Below, in pieces: positions 8,009 to 18,347 of a stretch of DNA of 33,758 nt. The notes beneath the pieces were generated by a model. The model was not told the origin of the DNA and ran no database searches. It saw only the letters and a list, made by a program, of their open reading frames with translations. The number at the start of each line of letters is the position of its first letter. The stretch's first letter is position 1. This DNA comes from Acidimicrobiaceae bacterium (lineage in GTDB: Bacteria > Actinomycetota > Acidimicrobiia > Acidimicrobiales > RAAP-2), in assembly GCA_027306585.1 (NCBI GenBank), contig DAHUZJ010000046.1, positions 1-33,758 on the forward strand. The letters run 5' to 3'. Made by a program: the position numbers and the translations under genes.

Positions 8009-9457
8009 CTACGGCTGCGCGAACGCGTACACCGGGGCATCGTTGTACCACTCGGCGGCGGTGGGGAGGAACGGTCCGTTCACCACCACGGCCAGGTGGC
8101 CGGTCGTCCCGGGCCCGGCGTCACCCTCGACCGTGTCGATGGCACCGTCGGGCCACACCTGGGTCACGACCCCGGCATGGACCGACGTTGTGGCGTCCTG
8201 GGGCCCTGTGCCGTAGAGGACGATGTCCCCCGGCACCGGGGCGGCGGTGGGCGGCAGCACCGAACCGTAGGCGGCAGCCCAGTCGTAGATGCTGCCCGTG
8301 AATGTGAAGGAGGGGATGGGGATCCCCGCCTGCTGCCACGCCCACGTGGCGAAGAGGGAGCACCATTCGACGCAGCCGCCGTACGGGTTGCAGAAGTACC
8401 CTGTGTACGGGTCGGGCTGGACCTGCGAGGCCACCGTCGCCACGACGGCGCCGAGGCCCCCCGTCGGCGGCGGGTTGGCAAACGAGTAGTGGTACGCGTC
8501 GGGCTCGAGCAGCCGGTAGCCCTTGTCGTCGGCGGTCGGCACGATGGCCGCGTAGGGCGCCGCCGTCGGCCCGTTGACGGGTGACCCGAAGTAGCCGGCG
8601 TCGCCGAAGGCGAAGACCCCGCCGTCGGCACCGAGGAGCCAGTAGCCCTTGCCGTCGGAGGTGGCCGCCATGGCGGCGATGCCGGCGTTCAGTGTGACCT
8701 TGGCCAGTGTCCCGTAGGACTGGGCGTCGCCGAAGGCGTAGACGGAGCCGTCGTTGCCGGTGAGCCAGTAGCCCTTGCCGTCGGGGGTGGTCGCCATGGC
8801 CACGATGCCGCCGGGCAGGACCTGGCCTCCCTTGGACCCGTAGAACCCGGCGTCCCCGAAGGCGAAGATCCCGCCGTCGGCCGCCACCAGCCAGTAGCCC
8901 TGGCCGTCGGGGGTGGCGGCCATGCCGACCATGGGCACGTTGAGGTGCTGGGCACCCATCGACCCGTAGAACCCGGCGTCCCCGAAGGCGAACACGCCGC
9001 CGTCGAGGGCCACCAGCCAGTAGCCCTTGCCGTCGGGAGTGGCCGCCATCCCGACCACGGGCCCCTGGAGATGGAGATTGCCGACGGAGCCGAAGAAGGG
9101 CGCCCCGTCCATGGCGTAGATCCCGCCGTCCGCTCCGGCGAGCCAGTAGCCGGTGCCGCTCGGTTCGGCGACCATCGTGACGACGGGGGCGTTGAGGGTC
9201 ACCCCGGCCAGGAGGGGCGGGCCGGCGGTGGCGTCGCCGAAGGCGGCGATACCGCCACCGGGGTACGCCTGCGGTGCGGCCAACTGCGGCGTGCCCCCCT
9301 GCGGGGAGGTGGCGGCCGGGCCTCGCGTGGAGCCGGGCGGCACGGGTGGGCCGGCGACCGCGCCGGCGGTCGACGTCCCGGTCGCCAGGACCAGGCCCGC
9401 CACCGCCAGGAGCCCGAGCGCGGCAGCGCCGATACGGGAACCACGGGGTGCAGACAT
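8009..9457 (-). CDS. Secreted CHAP-type hydrolase with GYW-DGG repeats
   Basis: Predicted exported cell-wall protein of 482 residues. The signal peptide (basic N-terminus, hydrophobic [16 protein letters not shown], then an Ala-rich cleavage region) covers about residues 1-35. About five full and two partial repeats of about 41 residues follow, with consensus [18 protein letters not shown] then [11 protein letters not shown]; a beta-propeller-like fold is plausible. The C-terminal domain contains [13 protein letters not shown] (candidate Cys near 367) and [10 protein letters not shown] (candidate His near 425), matching CHAP/NlpC-like amidases or endopeptidases. GGGAGG lies eight bases before the ATG at 9457. 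Threonine codon ACA is frequent (for example 8189-8191 and 8207-8209). Substrate specificity cannot be read from the sequence. Confidence 0.82.
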   Translation of the reverse strand: MSAPRGSRIGAAALGLLAVAGLVLATGTSTAGAVAGPPVPPGSTRGPAATSPQGGTPQLAAPQAYPGGGIAAFGDATAGPPLLAGVTLNAPVVTMVAEPSGTGYWLAGADGGIYAMDGAPFFGSVGNLHLQGPVVGMAATPDGKGYWLVALDGGVFAFGDAGFYGSMGAQHLNVPMVGMAATPDGQGYWLVAADGGIFAFGDAGFYGSKGGQVLPGGIVAMATTPDGKGYWLTGNDGSVYAFGDAQSYGTLAKVTLNAGIAAMAATSDGKGYWLLGADGGVFAFGDAGYFGSPVNGPTAAPYAAIVPTADDKGYRLLEPDAYHYSFANPPPTGGLGAVVATVASQVQPDPYTGYFCNPYGGCVEWCSLFATWAWQQAGIPIPSFTFTGSIYDWAAAYGSVLPPTAAPVPGDIVLYGTGPQDATTSVHAGVVTQVWPDGAIDTVEGDAGPGTTGHLAVVVNGPFLPTAAEWYNDAPVYAFAQP

Positions 9458-9532
9458 CTGCCCATCCTCCCAGCCCGCCCCCCGGGATGCACGCACCGGA
9501 GCGCGGAGAGGCGCCCACCTGCCGCGGAGCGG

Positions 9533-9538
9533 CAGAAT
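9533..9538 (+). promoter_or_regulatory. Candidate acnA -10 box
   Basis: CAGAAT ends six bases before the aconitase ATG. It matches the -10 pattern except for C at the first position. No Shine-Dalgarno is seen, so the mRNA may be leaderless. Confidence 0.35.
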
Positions 9539-9544
9539 GGCGCC

Positions 9545-12199
<2,655 letters not shown>

Positions 12200-12210
12200 C
12201 GCCTCGGCAC

Positions 12211-12228
12211 CCATGCCCCGGGGCATGG
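12211..12228. terminator. Palindrome between acnA and LmbE gene
   Basis: CCATGCCCCGGGGCATGG is an 18-bp perfect palindrome in the 38-base gap between two convergent genes. It can form a hairpin on either strand but has no T tract. It is a likely bidirectional transcription barrier. Confidence 0.5.
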
Positions 12229-12237
12229 CGTCCCGGC

Positions 12238-12993
12238 TCAGGCCGTGGCCACCCGCAGGAAGCCCTCCGCCAACCCCCCGGCGTGCAGCCCGGCATCGGT
12301 CCCCGTCCGCTCGGCCCAGGGGCGGACGAGGCCGTCGAGGTGCCCGCCGTCACCGACCTGGCTGCGGTGGCACCCGAGTGCCGCCACCTTGCGGTCGAAG
12401 GTGGCCGTGACGTCGACGGCCACCGTCGGCTCGGTGGCCATCAGCCACAGCTCAGGGACGGTCCAGGGCTCGAGGCCCTCGTCGAGCAGCTCGGGGTGGG
12501 CGAACGGGTTGCGCGCGTCGGGATAGACGGCCGCCACGGCCGCTTCGCCGGCCGCCAGGTGATCGGGGTGACTGGCGTAGATGCGGTCCCAGCGCCGCTC
12601 GGGCGACTGGGCGATCACGAGCTGCGGACGCAGCCGCCGGATCACCCGGCTGATGTCGCGTCGCAGCCCGAGCGTCGGCACCAACCGTCCGTCGGGATGC
12701 CCGAGGAAGGTCAGGTCGGTCACGCCGACGGCGGCGGCGGCCGCCCGCTGCTCGTCGCGCCGCAGCGCCGCCATGTCCCGCCGCGCCATGGAACGGTCGT
12801 CCCCGCCGGCCTCACCGTCGGTCGCCAGGCAGTAGGTGACGGTGACGCCGGCATCCGTCATGCGGGCGACGGTGCCAGCAGCGCCGAAGTCGACGTCGTC
12901 GGGGTGCGCCGTCACCACCAGGACGCGCTCGACGTCCCCGCCGGGCGCCCAGAGGTCGGTCAGAGGACGCTTTCCTCGGCGTCCGGCTCCCAT
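12238..12993 (-). CDS. PIG-L/LmbE-family deacetylase
   Basis: Zinc-dependent N-acetylglucosaminyl deacetylase-like protein. The family includes MshB of mycothiol synthesis and Mca. The zinc motif AHPDDVDFGAAGT and the second metal site in YASHPDHLAAGEAA are clear, and the visible domain is of normal family size. The start is uncertain. ATG at 12993 gives 251 residues and overlaps the helicase gene by 34 bases, but has no Shine-Dalgarno. The family-typical start just before ERVLVVTAHPDD has GTC where ATG or GTG would be expected. The overlap suggests coupling to the helicase gene. The substrate is unknown: mycothiol or conjugate deacetylation is possible, but no other msh gene is in the window. 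Confidence 0.82.
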   Translation of the reverse strand: MGAGRRGKRPLTDLWAPGGDVERVLVVTAHPDDVDFGAAGTVARMTDAGVTVTYCLATDGEAGGDDRSMARRDMAALRRDEQRAAAAAVGVTDLTFLGHPDGRLVPTLGLRRDISRVIRRLRPQLVIAQSPERRWDRIYASHPDHLAAGEAAVAAVYPDARNPFAHPELLDEGLEPWTVPELWLMATEPTVAVDVTATFDRKVAALGCHRSQVGDGGHLDGLVRPWAERTGTDAGLHAGGLAEGFLRVATA

Positions 12994-14180
12994 CCGGCCA
13001 GATCGGCCAGCCGTGGGTCGTTCGAGAAGACCTCCACGATCGGCATGCGCAGGCCAAGGCGACGCTGGATGACCTCCGCCTCGACCAGCTGGTTCCAGAG
13101 CAGGAGGCTGGCGACCACGCCCGTCGAGCCGGCACGGGCCGTCCGCCCGGAGCGGTGCAGGTAGGCCTTGTGGTCCTCGGGCGGGTCGAAGTGGACCACG
13201 GCGTCGACCCCCTCGATGTGGAGCCCCCGGGCCGCGACGTCGGTCGCCACGAGGACGGGCAGCTTGCCCGACGTGAAATCGGCCAGTGCCCGCTCCCGGT
13301 TGGCCTGGCGGAGGTCGCCGTGGATGGCCGCCGCCTTCACGCCCTCCCGGAGCAGCTGCTCGACGAGCTTGTCGGCCCCGCGCTTGGTGCGGACGAAGAC
13401 GAGCGACTTCTCCTGCGCCCGGCAGATCGCCGCGGCCACCCGCACCTTGTCCATCTGGTGCACCTGGAGGAAGCGATGCTCCATCGCCGCCACCGTCTGG
13501 GTGCTCGAAGCGACCTCGTGGTGCACGGGGTCGGTGAGGTAGCGCTGCACGAGCCGGTCGACGGCCCCATCGAGCGTGGCGGAGAAGAGGAGGGTCTGGT
13601 GCGGACGCTCCAACCGGCGGAGCACCCACTCGACCTGTGGCATGAAGCCCATGTCGGCCATGCGGTCTGCCTCGTCGAGGACGAGGATCTCGAGCTCGCC
13701 CACGGACAGCTCGCCCCGGTCGCCGAGATCGATGAGCCGGCCAGGGGTGGCGATCACGACCTCGACCCCCTTGCGCAGGGTCCGTACCTGGCGGTCGATA
13801 TCGGCACCGCCGTAGACGGCTGCCGCCCGGAGGTCGACCGCGGCCGCCAGGGGCTCCAGGACATCGTGGACCTGGACTGCCAGCTCACGGGTCGGCACCA
13901 GCACCAGCGCCCGGGGCACGGCCGGTGGGCCGCCCCGTCGGCCGTCGCGCTCCACCGAGGCCATGGTCCGCTGGAGCAACGGCAGCCCGAAGGCGAGCGT
14001 CTTGCCGGAGCCGGTCTTCGCCTTCCCACACACGTCACGTCCGGCCAGCCCGTCGGCGATCGTGAGCGCCTGGATGGGGAAGGCGGTGGTGATCCCCTGG
14101 TCGGCGAGCGCCTTGACCAGCGGATCGGCGATACCGAGGGAGTCGAAGCTCCGCAGGGTCTCGTAGGTGTCTATGGTCAT
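12960..14180 (-). CDS. DEAD-box RNA helicase
   Basis: ATP-dependent RNA helicase of 406 residues. Motifs appear in order: Q motif (TTAFPIQALTIADGLAGRD), Walker A KAKTGSGKT, PTRELA, TPGR, DEAD in LVLDEADRMADMGFMPQ, SAT, then the C-terminal helicase domain with LVFVRTKRGAD, VATDVAARGLHIEGV and HRSGRTARAG. It lacks the long basic tails of some cold-shock helicases, so it is close to a minimal RhlE/SrmB-type core. The ATG at 14180 has GAGAGG upstream. A TACAAT promoter element sits about 85 bases before the start. It is followed, with overlap, by the LmbE gene. A role in RNA remodelling or ribosome assembly is inferred from family membership. Confidence 0.94.
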   Translation of the reverse strand: MTIDTYETLRSFDSLGIADPLVKALADQGITTAFPIQALTIADGLAGRDVCGKAKTGSGKTLAFGLPLLQRTMASVERDGRRGGPPAVPRALVLVPTRELAVQVHDVLEPLAAAVDLRAAAVYGGADIDRQVRTLRKGVEVVIATPGRLIDLGDRGELSVGELEILVLDEADRMADMGFMPQVEWVLRRLERPHQTLLFSATLDGAVDRLVQRYLTDPVHHEVASSTQTVAAMEHRFLQVHQMDKVRVAAAICRAQEKSLVFVRTKRGADKLVEQLLREGVKAAAIHGDLRQANRERALADFTSGKLPVLVATDVAARGLHIEGVDAVVHFDPPEDHKAYLHRSGRTARAGSTGVVASLLLWNQLVEAEVIQRRLGLRMPIVEVFSNDPRLADLAGWEPDAEESVL

Positions 14181-14265
14181 CCTGACCTCTCGGAACGTTC
14201 GGGCCCGGCGTCACCCACCAACAGAAGAGGAGGGGCCGCCCGAACGCCGGTAGCGCCCGTTCACG

Positions 14266-14271
14266 ATTGTA
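14266..14271 (-). promoter_or_regulatory. Predicted helicase -10 box
   Basis: TACAAT on the minus strand, close to the consensus. It predicts a 5' leader of about 80 bases before the helicase ATG, which carries its own ribosome site. No good -35 was seen. Confidence 0.5.
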
Positions 14272-14446
14272 CCGGCGACCCGGCAGCGACCGGCGCATGG
14301 CCTGCGGCACGGGTGCGGCACGGGTGCGTCGCGGGCGCCGGCGGGCATCGTCCAAACGACCGTTGGAGCCGGCCCCTGCCCGTCCTCTACCCGTCCCCTG
14401 CCCGTCCGCGCACCTGCCCACGTGCGGAAACGCGACGCGCACGGAC

Positions 14447-14452
14447 TACGTT
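14447..14452 (+). promoter_or_regulatory. Candidate bcp -10 box
   Basis: TACGTT, predicting a leader of about 48 bases that contains the GAGGAGGT ribosome site at 14492-14499 before bcp. Confidence 0.4.
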
Positions 14453-14506
14453 TCCCGGAGGGAGGCGGGCGCGGGGGCGCTCGCCGCTGGCGAGGAGGTC
14501 GTGACC

Positions 14507-14974
14507 ATGCCGAGGCTGGACCCAGGCGACAAGGCGCCGCGCTTCACGCTGCCCGACCAGGACGAGCGACCGGTGTCGCTGGCGGACTTCGAAGGCAAGC
14601 CCCTCGTCGTGTACTTCTACCCCGCCGACGACACGCCCGGCTGCACGAAGGAGGCCTGCCAGTTCAACGACAACCTGCAGGCGTTCAACCGTGCGGGCGT
14701 GGCCGTCGTGGGCATCTCACCCGACGGCGCGGCCAAGCACACGAAGTTCCGTGAGAAGTACGGGCTGAAGTTCCCGCTCCTCTCGGACCCAGGTCACGAG
14801 GTGATGGGGGTCTACGGCGCCTGGGGCGAGAAGACGATGTACGGGAAGAAGTCGGTGGGGACCATCCGCTCCACGTTCCTCGTCGGCCCCGACGGGACCG
14901 TGACCCGGGCTTGGTACAACGTCCGGGCCGACGGCCACGCAGCCAAGGTCCTCGAGGCGCTCACCGGCTCCTGA
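14507..14974 (+). CDS. bcp: Thioredoxin-dependent thiol peroxidase (Bcp/PrxQ)
   Basis: Peroxiredoxin that reduces hydrogen peroxide and organic hydroperoxides using thioredoxin. It has 155 residues, the family length. The peroxidatic C46 and resolving C51 lie in TPGCTKEAC, the five-residue spacing of the atypical 2-Cys PrxQ subgroup. The conserved FRTKYGL-like segment appears as KFREKYGLKFPLLSDP, and the C-terminal R-T-F-L pattern as TIRSTFLVGPDG. The ATG at 14507 has a strong GAGGAGGT eight to nine bases upstream; an in-frame GTG at 14501 is less likely. It is monocistronic and convergent with the glycosylase gene, with a 16-bp palindrome directly after the stop. Confidence 0.95.
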   Translation: MPRLDPGDKAPRFTLPDQDERPVSLADFEGKPLVVYFYPADDTPGCTKEACQFNDNLQAFNRAGVAVVGISPDGAAKHTKFREKYGLKFPLLSDPGHEVMGVYGAWGEKTMYGKKSVGTIRSTFLVGPDGTVTRAWYNVRADGHAAKVLEALTGS

Positions 14975-14990
14975 GCCGCCGGCCGGCGGC
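14975..14990. terminator. Palindrome between bcp and glycosylase gene
   Basis: GCCGCCGGCCGGCGGC is a perfect 16-bp palindrome starting right after the bcp stop and ending five bases before the stop of the convergent gene. There is no T tract. It is a probable bidirectional terminator-like hairpin. Confidence 0.5.
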
Positions 14991-14995
14991 CCGGG

Positions 14996-15781
14996 TCACC
15001 GTTGGTGGCGCGGGCACCACCACGTCGTCCGGCCGCCCACGGCCGCCCGGCACAGCTCCGTGCCGTCGCGCGGGCAACGGCCGCCGGGTCGCCGCGACAC
15101 CATCAGGTCGCCGGTGTGCGAGCCCCCGCGTTCGAGCAGGGCGTCGATCGTCCCCCGGAGGTGCCGGTGGAGCCGCCGCACCTCGGCCGGCGACAGCCCC
15201 CCGGCGGCACGGCGCGGCGACAGGCCCGCACGCCACAGGACCTCGTCGGCCAGCAGGTTCCCCACCCCGGCCAGGTGGCGCTGGTCGATGAGGCGGGCCT
15301 TGAGCGGGCTGCGGCCGGAACCGGCCTGCAGCGCACGCGTCAGCTCGGCCGGCCTCACGACGGCGGCGTCGGGACCCAGCGCCCGGTCGTCGGGGTCCAG
15401 CTCCACCCGACCGAGGCGGCGGGGGTCGTGGAGCACGAGCTCGCCCGACGGAGCGAAGGCGAGGCGGAACCTGACCCAGCGCTCCTCGAGCGCCGCCGGG
15501 GCGTGCTGCAGCCGGTCGACGCCGGCGATCCCGTCGACCACGAGGGTCCCCGTCATGCCGAATCGCAGTCCGAGGGTCGCCCCGTCCACGTCGAGCAGGA
15601 GCAGCTTCCCGTGGCGGCGCACCGCCCGGACCCGGTGGCCGACGAGCGCGGCGGCGAGGGCGGCCGTCGGGACCCGGCCACGGGTGACATGGGGGTCGAC
15701 GACGTCGACGCCCATCAACCGCCGGCCGACCACCCGCTGCGCCAGGCGCCGGTACTGCTCGACCTCGACCAACTCCGGCAC
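14996..15781 (-). CDS. Fpg/Nei-family DNA glycosylase with altered zinc finger
   Basis: Base-excision repair glycosylase/AP lyase for oxidised bases. It has 261 residues. After Met removal the N-terminus would be Pro-Glu (V-PELVEVE), placing the catalytic Pro2 and Glu3 correctly. The beta-hairpin lysine in RRHGKLLLLDV and the helix-two-turn-helix LAGVGNLLADEVLWRAG are present. The C-terminal finger aligns over its whole length with the Fpg finger, but the four ligands are C236, D239, C256 and H259 instead of four cysteines, and the DNA-contacting R251 is kept. The GTG at 15781 follows TACGGT by six bases, so it is probably leaderless. The gene diverges from the FrhB-like gene. Whether it prefers 8-oxoguanine or oxidised pyrimidines cannot be said. 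Confidence 0.88.
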   Translation of the reverse strand: MPELVEVEQYRRLAQRVVGRRLMGVDVVDPHVTRGRVPTAALAAALVGHRVRAVRRHGKLLLLDVDGATLGLRFGMTGTLVVDGIAGVDRLQHAPAALEERWVRFRLAFAPSGELVLHDPRRLGRVELDPDDRALGPDAAVVRPAELTRALQAGSGRSPLKARLIDQRHLAGVGNLLADEVLWRAGLSPRRAAGGLSPAEVRRLHRHLRGTIDALLERGGSHTGDLMVSRRPGGRCPRDGTELCRAAVGGRTTWWCPRHQR

Positions 15782-15787
15782 CGGCGC

Positions 15788-15793
15788 ACCGTA
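15788..15793 (-). promoter_or_regulatory. Predicted glycosylase -10 box
   Basis: TACGGT on the minus strand, six bases before the GTG start. This implies leaderless transcription. Confidence 0.45.
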
Positions 15794-15819
15794 GCCCGGC
15801 GCCTGCACCCCCGGGTCGG

Positions 15820-15825
15820 TAGGGT
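15820..15825 (+). promoter_or_regulatory. Predicted FrhB-like gene -10 box
   Basis: TAGGGT, seven bases before the GTG at 15833. It is identical in hexamer and spacing to the phoU element. Confidence 0.5.
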
Positions 15826-15832
15826 TGTCACC

Positions 15833-16963
15833 GTGCCTCCCGAGAAACCGCACTGGACGCACCTCTACGAAGAGGTGGTCACCTCCGGCCTCTGCACCGG
15901 CTGCTCGGCCTGTGTGGTCGTGTGCCCCTACGACGTCCTGGGCTACGACGACCTGAACGGCCGCTACAAGCCCTTCCACGTCGAGGCCGACGGTGGCGCC
16001 ACCGGGTGCACGCACGGCGACCGGGGCTGCACGCTGTGCACGCGGGCGTGCCCGCGCTTCCGCACCTGGGAACCAGAGGTCGACCAGCACCTCTTCGGTC
16101 GCGAGCGCGCCGCCGAGGAGGTCGCCGGCATCTCCAAGGACATCGTCCTCGCTCGGGCCACCGACCCCGAGCTGCACGAGGCGGGCCAGGACGGCGGCTT
16201 CGTGTCGGCGCTCCTCGTGTGGGCCCTCGAGCACGACGTGATCGACGCCGCCCTCGTCTCGGCCCTCGAGGGTGACGGCAGCACCTGGAAGGCCGTCCCG
16301 GCGGTGGCCCGGAGCCGCGCCGACGTCCTGGCCACCGCCGGCTCCCGCTACACGTACTCGGCGAACCCGATGGCGTACGCCGACGCCATCGCGGACGGCG
16401 CGGAGCGCATCGCCCTCGTCGGCATGGGCTGCCAGTCGTCGGCTCCGGCGATGATGGCGGCCCGCAAGGCGGGCAAGGTGGCGCGACGGTTCACCCTGTC
16501 GATCGGGCTGCTGTGCTCGAAGACGTTCGACGACGCCCTCTTCCCCGAGCTCCTCGAGGCCCGCTACGGCCTGCGGCGGGAGGACATCGTGAAGATGAAC
16601 ATCAAGGGCGTCCTCCAGCTGTGGACCCGCGACGGCGGCTACCACGAGGTCCCGCTCAAGGAGGCCCACGCCTTCACCCGCGAGGGCTGCAAGGCGTGCC
16701 CCGACTTCGCCGCCGAGCACGCCGACATCTCGACGGGCGGCATCGGTGCGTTCAACGACTGGACGCTCACCCTGGTGCGCACCGAGCGCGGGCAGGAGCT
16801 GTTCGAGTCGATGGTCGCGGGCGGCGCGGTCGAGGTGCGTCCGGCGGACGACGATCCCGGGGCGGTGGCGCTGCTCCACAAGCTGAGCCGGGTGAGCCGC
16901 CGGCGGTGGCCCGCCACTGCGGTGCCGATGCCCGGACGCCTCCCCGCGCCCTCGCCCGCCTGA
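15833..16963 (+). CDS. FrhB/FdhB-like coenzyme F420 oxidoreductase beta subunit
   Basis: Predicted iron-sulfur flavoprotein of 376 residues in the F420 hydrogenase/dehydrogenase beta-subunit family. Members move electrons between ferredoxin-type clusters, flavin and F420 or other acceptors. N-terminal cluster motifs are C21-x2-C24-x2-C27-x3-C31-P, and a second set at C59, C66, C69 and C73 with an unusually long first gap (x6). The FrhB C-terminal domain shows VGMGCQSSAPAM, LLCSKTF and the typical GCKACPDFAAEHADISTGGI. The start is GTG at 15833, seven bases after TAGGGT. No hydrogenase, formate dehydrogenase or F420 synthesis gene is in the window, so its partner and electron acceptor are unknown. 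Its stop lies in an inverted repeat shared with the convergent gene. Confidence 0.85.
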   Translation: MPPEKPHWTHLYEEVVTSGLCTGCSACVVVCPYDVLGYDDLNGRYKPFHVEADGGATGCTHGDRGCTLCTRACPRFRTWEPEVDQHLFGRERAAEEVAGISKDIVLARATDPELHEAGQDGGFVSALLVWALEHDVIDAALVSALEGDGSTWKAVPAVARSRADVLATAGSRYTYSANPMAYADAIADGAERIALVGMGCQSSAPAMMAARKAGKVARRFTLSIGLLCSKTFDDALFPELLEARYGLRREDIVKMNIKGVLQLWTRDGGYHEVPLKEAHAFTREGCKACPDFAAEHADISTGGIGAFNDWTLTLVRTERGQELFESMVAGGAVEVRPADDDPGAVALLHKLSRVSRRRWPATAVPMPGRLPAPSPA

Positions 16964-16981
16964 CCGCCTCGGCGCTCAGGC
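16958..16981. terminator. Inverted repeat containing two convergent stop codons
   Basis: GCCTGA at 16958-16963 pairs with TCAGGC at 16976-16981. The left arm contains the TGA of the FrhB-like gene and the right arm the TGA (minus strand) of the uracil-DNA glycosylase gene. The loop is GC-rich and there is no T tract. Confidence 0.4.
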
Positions 16982-17665
16982 CCCGAGGGCGCGCGCTCGG
17001 GCGAACACCGCGTCGAGCATGGGCTCCGTGAGCCGGCCGGTGAACGTGTTCTGCTGGCTGGGGTGGAAGGAGCCGAGGAGGACGAGGTCGCCGGGTAGCG
17101 CGTGCTCCACCAAGTGGCCGAAACGGGGGCGGGGCCGCACGTCGAAGTGCGCGCCGACCGCGGCGAAGCCGAACTGGCCCAAGGCCACGATGACCCGTAC
17201 CTCGGAGAGCAGCTCCAGCTCGCGGACGAGGAAGCGCAGGCAGCGGTCGCGCTCGTCGGGCCGGGGCTTGTTGGCGGGCGGCGCGCACTTGACCACCGAC
17301 GTCACCCACGCGCCGAGCAGCGCCAGGCCGTCGTCACGGCGCACGCTGTCGGGCCGGTTGGCGTAGCCCGCACGCCACAGGGCCCGGTAGAGGAAGTCGC
17401 CCGACCGGTCGCCCGTGAACATCCGTCCCGTGCGGTTGGCACCGTGCGCCGCCGGCGCCAACCCCACGAGGAGGAGGCGGGCGGCAGGGTCGCCGAACCC
17501 GGGGACGGGTCGCCCCCAGTACTCCTCCCCGGCGAAGGCCGGCCGCCGCTCGGCTGCCACCTTCTCGCGCCACGTCACGAGACGCGGGCACGCCCGGCAG
17601 CTGGCGACCTCGTCGGCGAGCCGCGCAAGGGCGTGCCGGTCCGGCGCTCGATGGGAGGACGGCAC
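16976..17665 (-). CDS. Family 5 uracil-DNA glycosylase (UdgB type)
   Basis: Iron-sulfur DNA glycosylase that removes uracil and some other deaminated bases from DNA. It has 229 residues. Family 5 hallmarks are GLAPAAHGANRTGRMFTGD followed by SGDFLY, and the C-terminal HPSQQNTFTGRLT. Cluster cysteines are expected in CRACPRL near the N-terminus and in KCAPPANKPRPDERDRC. The GTG at 17665 was chosen since TAGGCT lies seven bases before it and no ribosome site is visible. It diverges from the histidine phosphatase gene, with overlapping promoter elements. Together with the Fpg-like gene close by, it makes a small base-excision repair neighbourhood, though they are separate transcription units. 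Confidence 0.92.
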   Translation of the reverse strand: MPSSHRAPDRHALARLADEVASCRACPRLVTWREKVAAERRPAFAGEEYWGRPVPGFGDPAARLLLVGLAPAAHGANRTGRMFTGDRSGDFLYRALWRAGYANRPDSVRRDDGLALLGAWVTSVVKCAPPANKPRPDERDRCLRFLVRELELLSEVRVIVALGQFGFAAVGAHFDVRPRPRFGHLVEHALPGDLVLLGSFHPSQQNTFTGRLTEPMLDAVFARARALGA

Positions 17666-17672
17666 GGCGCAG

Positions 17673-17678
17673 AGCCTA
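17673..17678 (-). promoter_or_regulatory. Predicted udg -10 box
   Basis: TAGGCT on the minus strand, seven bases before the GTG of the glycosylase. Its TA pair is shared with the plus-strand TACGAT box at 17677-17682. Confidence 0.5.
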
Positions 17679-17682
17679 CGAT
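17677..17682 (+). promoter_or_regulatory. Predicted phosphatase operon -10 box
   Basis: TACGAT on the plus strand, eight bases before GTG at 17691. It overlaps the opposing udg box by two bases, which makes a compact bidirectional promoter. Confidence 0.5.
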
Positions 17683-17690
17683 GGTCCCCC

Positions 17691-18347
17691 GTGCCCGCCA
17701 CCCCACGACGCGCCCCGCGCCAGCGCTCGCCCGAGACGACCGTCCTGCTCGTACGCCATGGGCGAACCCCCACCACGGGCAAGGCGCTCCCCGGCCAGGC
17801 CCCTGGCCTGCACCTCTCGGAGGAAGGCCAAGGCCAGGCGGCGCGCGTCGCCGAGCGGATCGCCGGGATCGCCAGCCCTCCGGGCGCCGTGTACGCCTCC
17901 CCGCTCGAGCGGGCCCGGGAGACGGCGGCGCCGATCGCCCGCGCCCTGGGTCTCCGGGTGCGCACCGAGCGAGGGCTCATGGACTGTGACATCGGGGAGT
18001 GGACGGGGATGTCGCTGGCACGCGCCGCCCGAAAGCGCGAGTGGCCGACGGTGCAGCGGTGGCCGGGAGGCTTCCGGTTCCCCGGCGGTGAGTCGTTCTC
18101 CGAGATGACGACCCGGGCCACCGAGGCCGTCCTCCGGTTGGCGGCGGCCCACCCCGGCCAGACGATCGTCGCCGTGTCCCACGCCGACCCCATCCGGGCC
18201 GTGCTCGCCGTGGCGGCCGGGGTCCCCATCGACTTGTTCCAGCGGCTCACGGTCTCCACGTGCTCGGTGTCGGCAGTGACGTACTCGCCCGCCGGCCCCC
18301 GGGTGCTGTGCATGAACGTGTCGGCCGACGGCCTGGTGGCGCCGTGA
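17691..18347 (+). CDS. Histidine phosphatase (MSMEG_4193-like)
   Basis: Phosphoglycerate mutase-like histidine phosphatase of 218 residues. The phospho-acceptor His23 is in LLVRHGRTP. The second histidine lies in VSHADPIRAVLA, and the acidic donor region in ASPLERARETAAPIA fits the superfamily. The gene is first in a three-gene unit with DUF3090 and SCO1664-family genes, an arrangement like Rv2135c-Rv2134c-Rv2133c of M. tuberculosis. Substrate is unknown and glycolytic mutase activity should not be assumed. The GTG at 17691 follows TACGAT by eight bases, so it is probably leaderless. The stop overlaps the next start (GTGA). Confidence 0.88.
   Translation: MPATPRRAPRQRSPETTVLLVRHGRTPTTGKALPGQAPGLHLSEEGQGQAARVAERIAGIASPPGAVYASPLERARETAAPIARALGLRVRTERGLMDCDIGEWTGMSLARAARKREWPTVQRWPGGFRFPGGESFSEMTTRATEAVLRLAAAHPGQTIVAVSHADPIRAVLAVAAGVPIDLFQRLTVSTCSVSAVTYSPAGPRVLCMNVSADGLVAP

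Larger units (their letters stand above)
14181..14506. other. Divergent intergenic region, helicase/bcp
   Basis: This 326-base gap holds promoter elements for both flanking genes. It also has a 13-bp direct repeat CCCCTGCCCGTCC at 14373-14385 and 14395-14407, and an imperfect inverted repeat TCCAA-N7-TTGGA at 14351-14367. GCACGGGTGCG-like repeats lie near 14306-14328. I see no credible gene in it. Confidence 0.6.

Noticed and set aside
17691-18347. Glycolytic phosphoglycerate mutase
   Set aside because: Only the histidine phosphatase core is shared. Length, N-terminus and operon context fit the MSMEG_4193-like family of unknown substrate.
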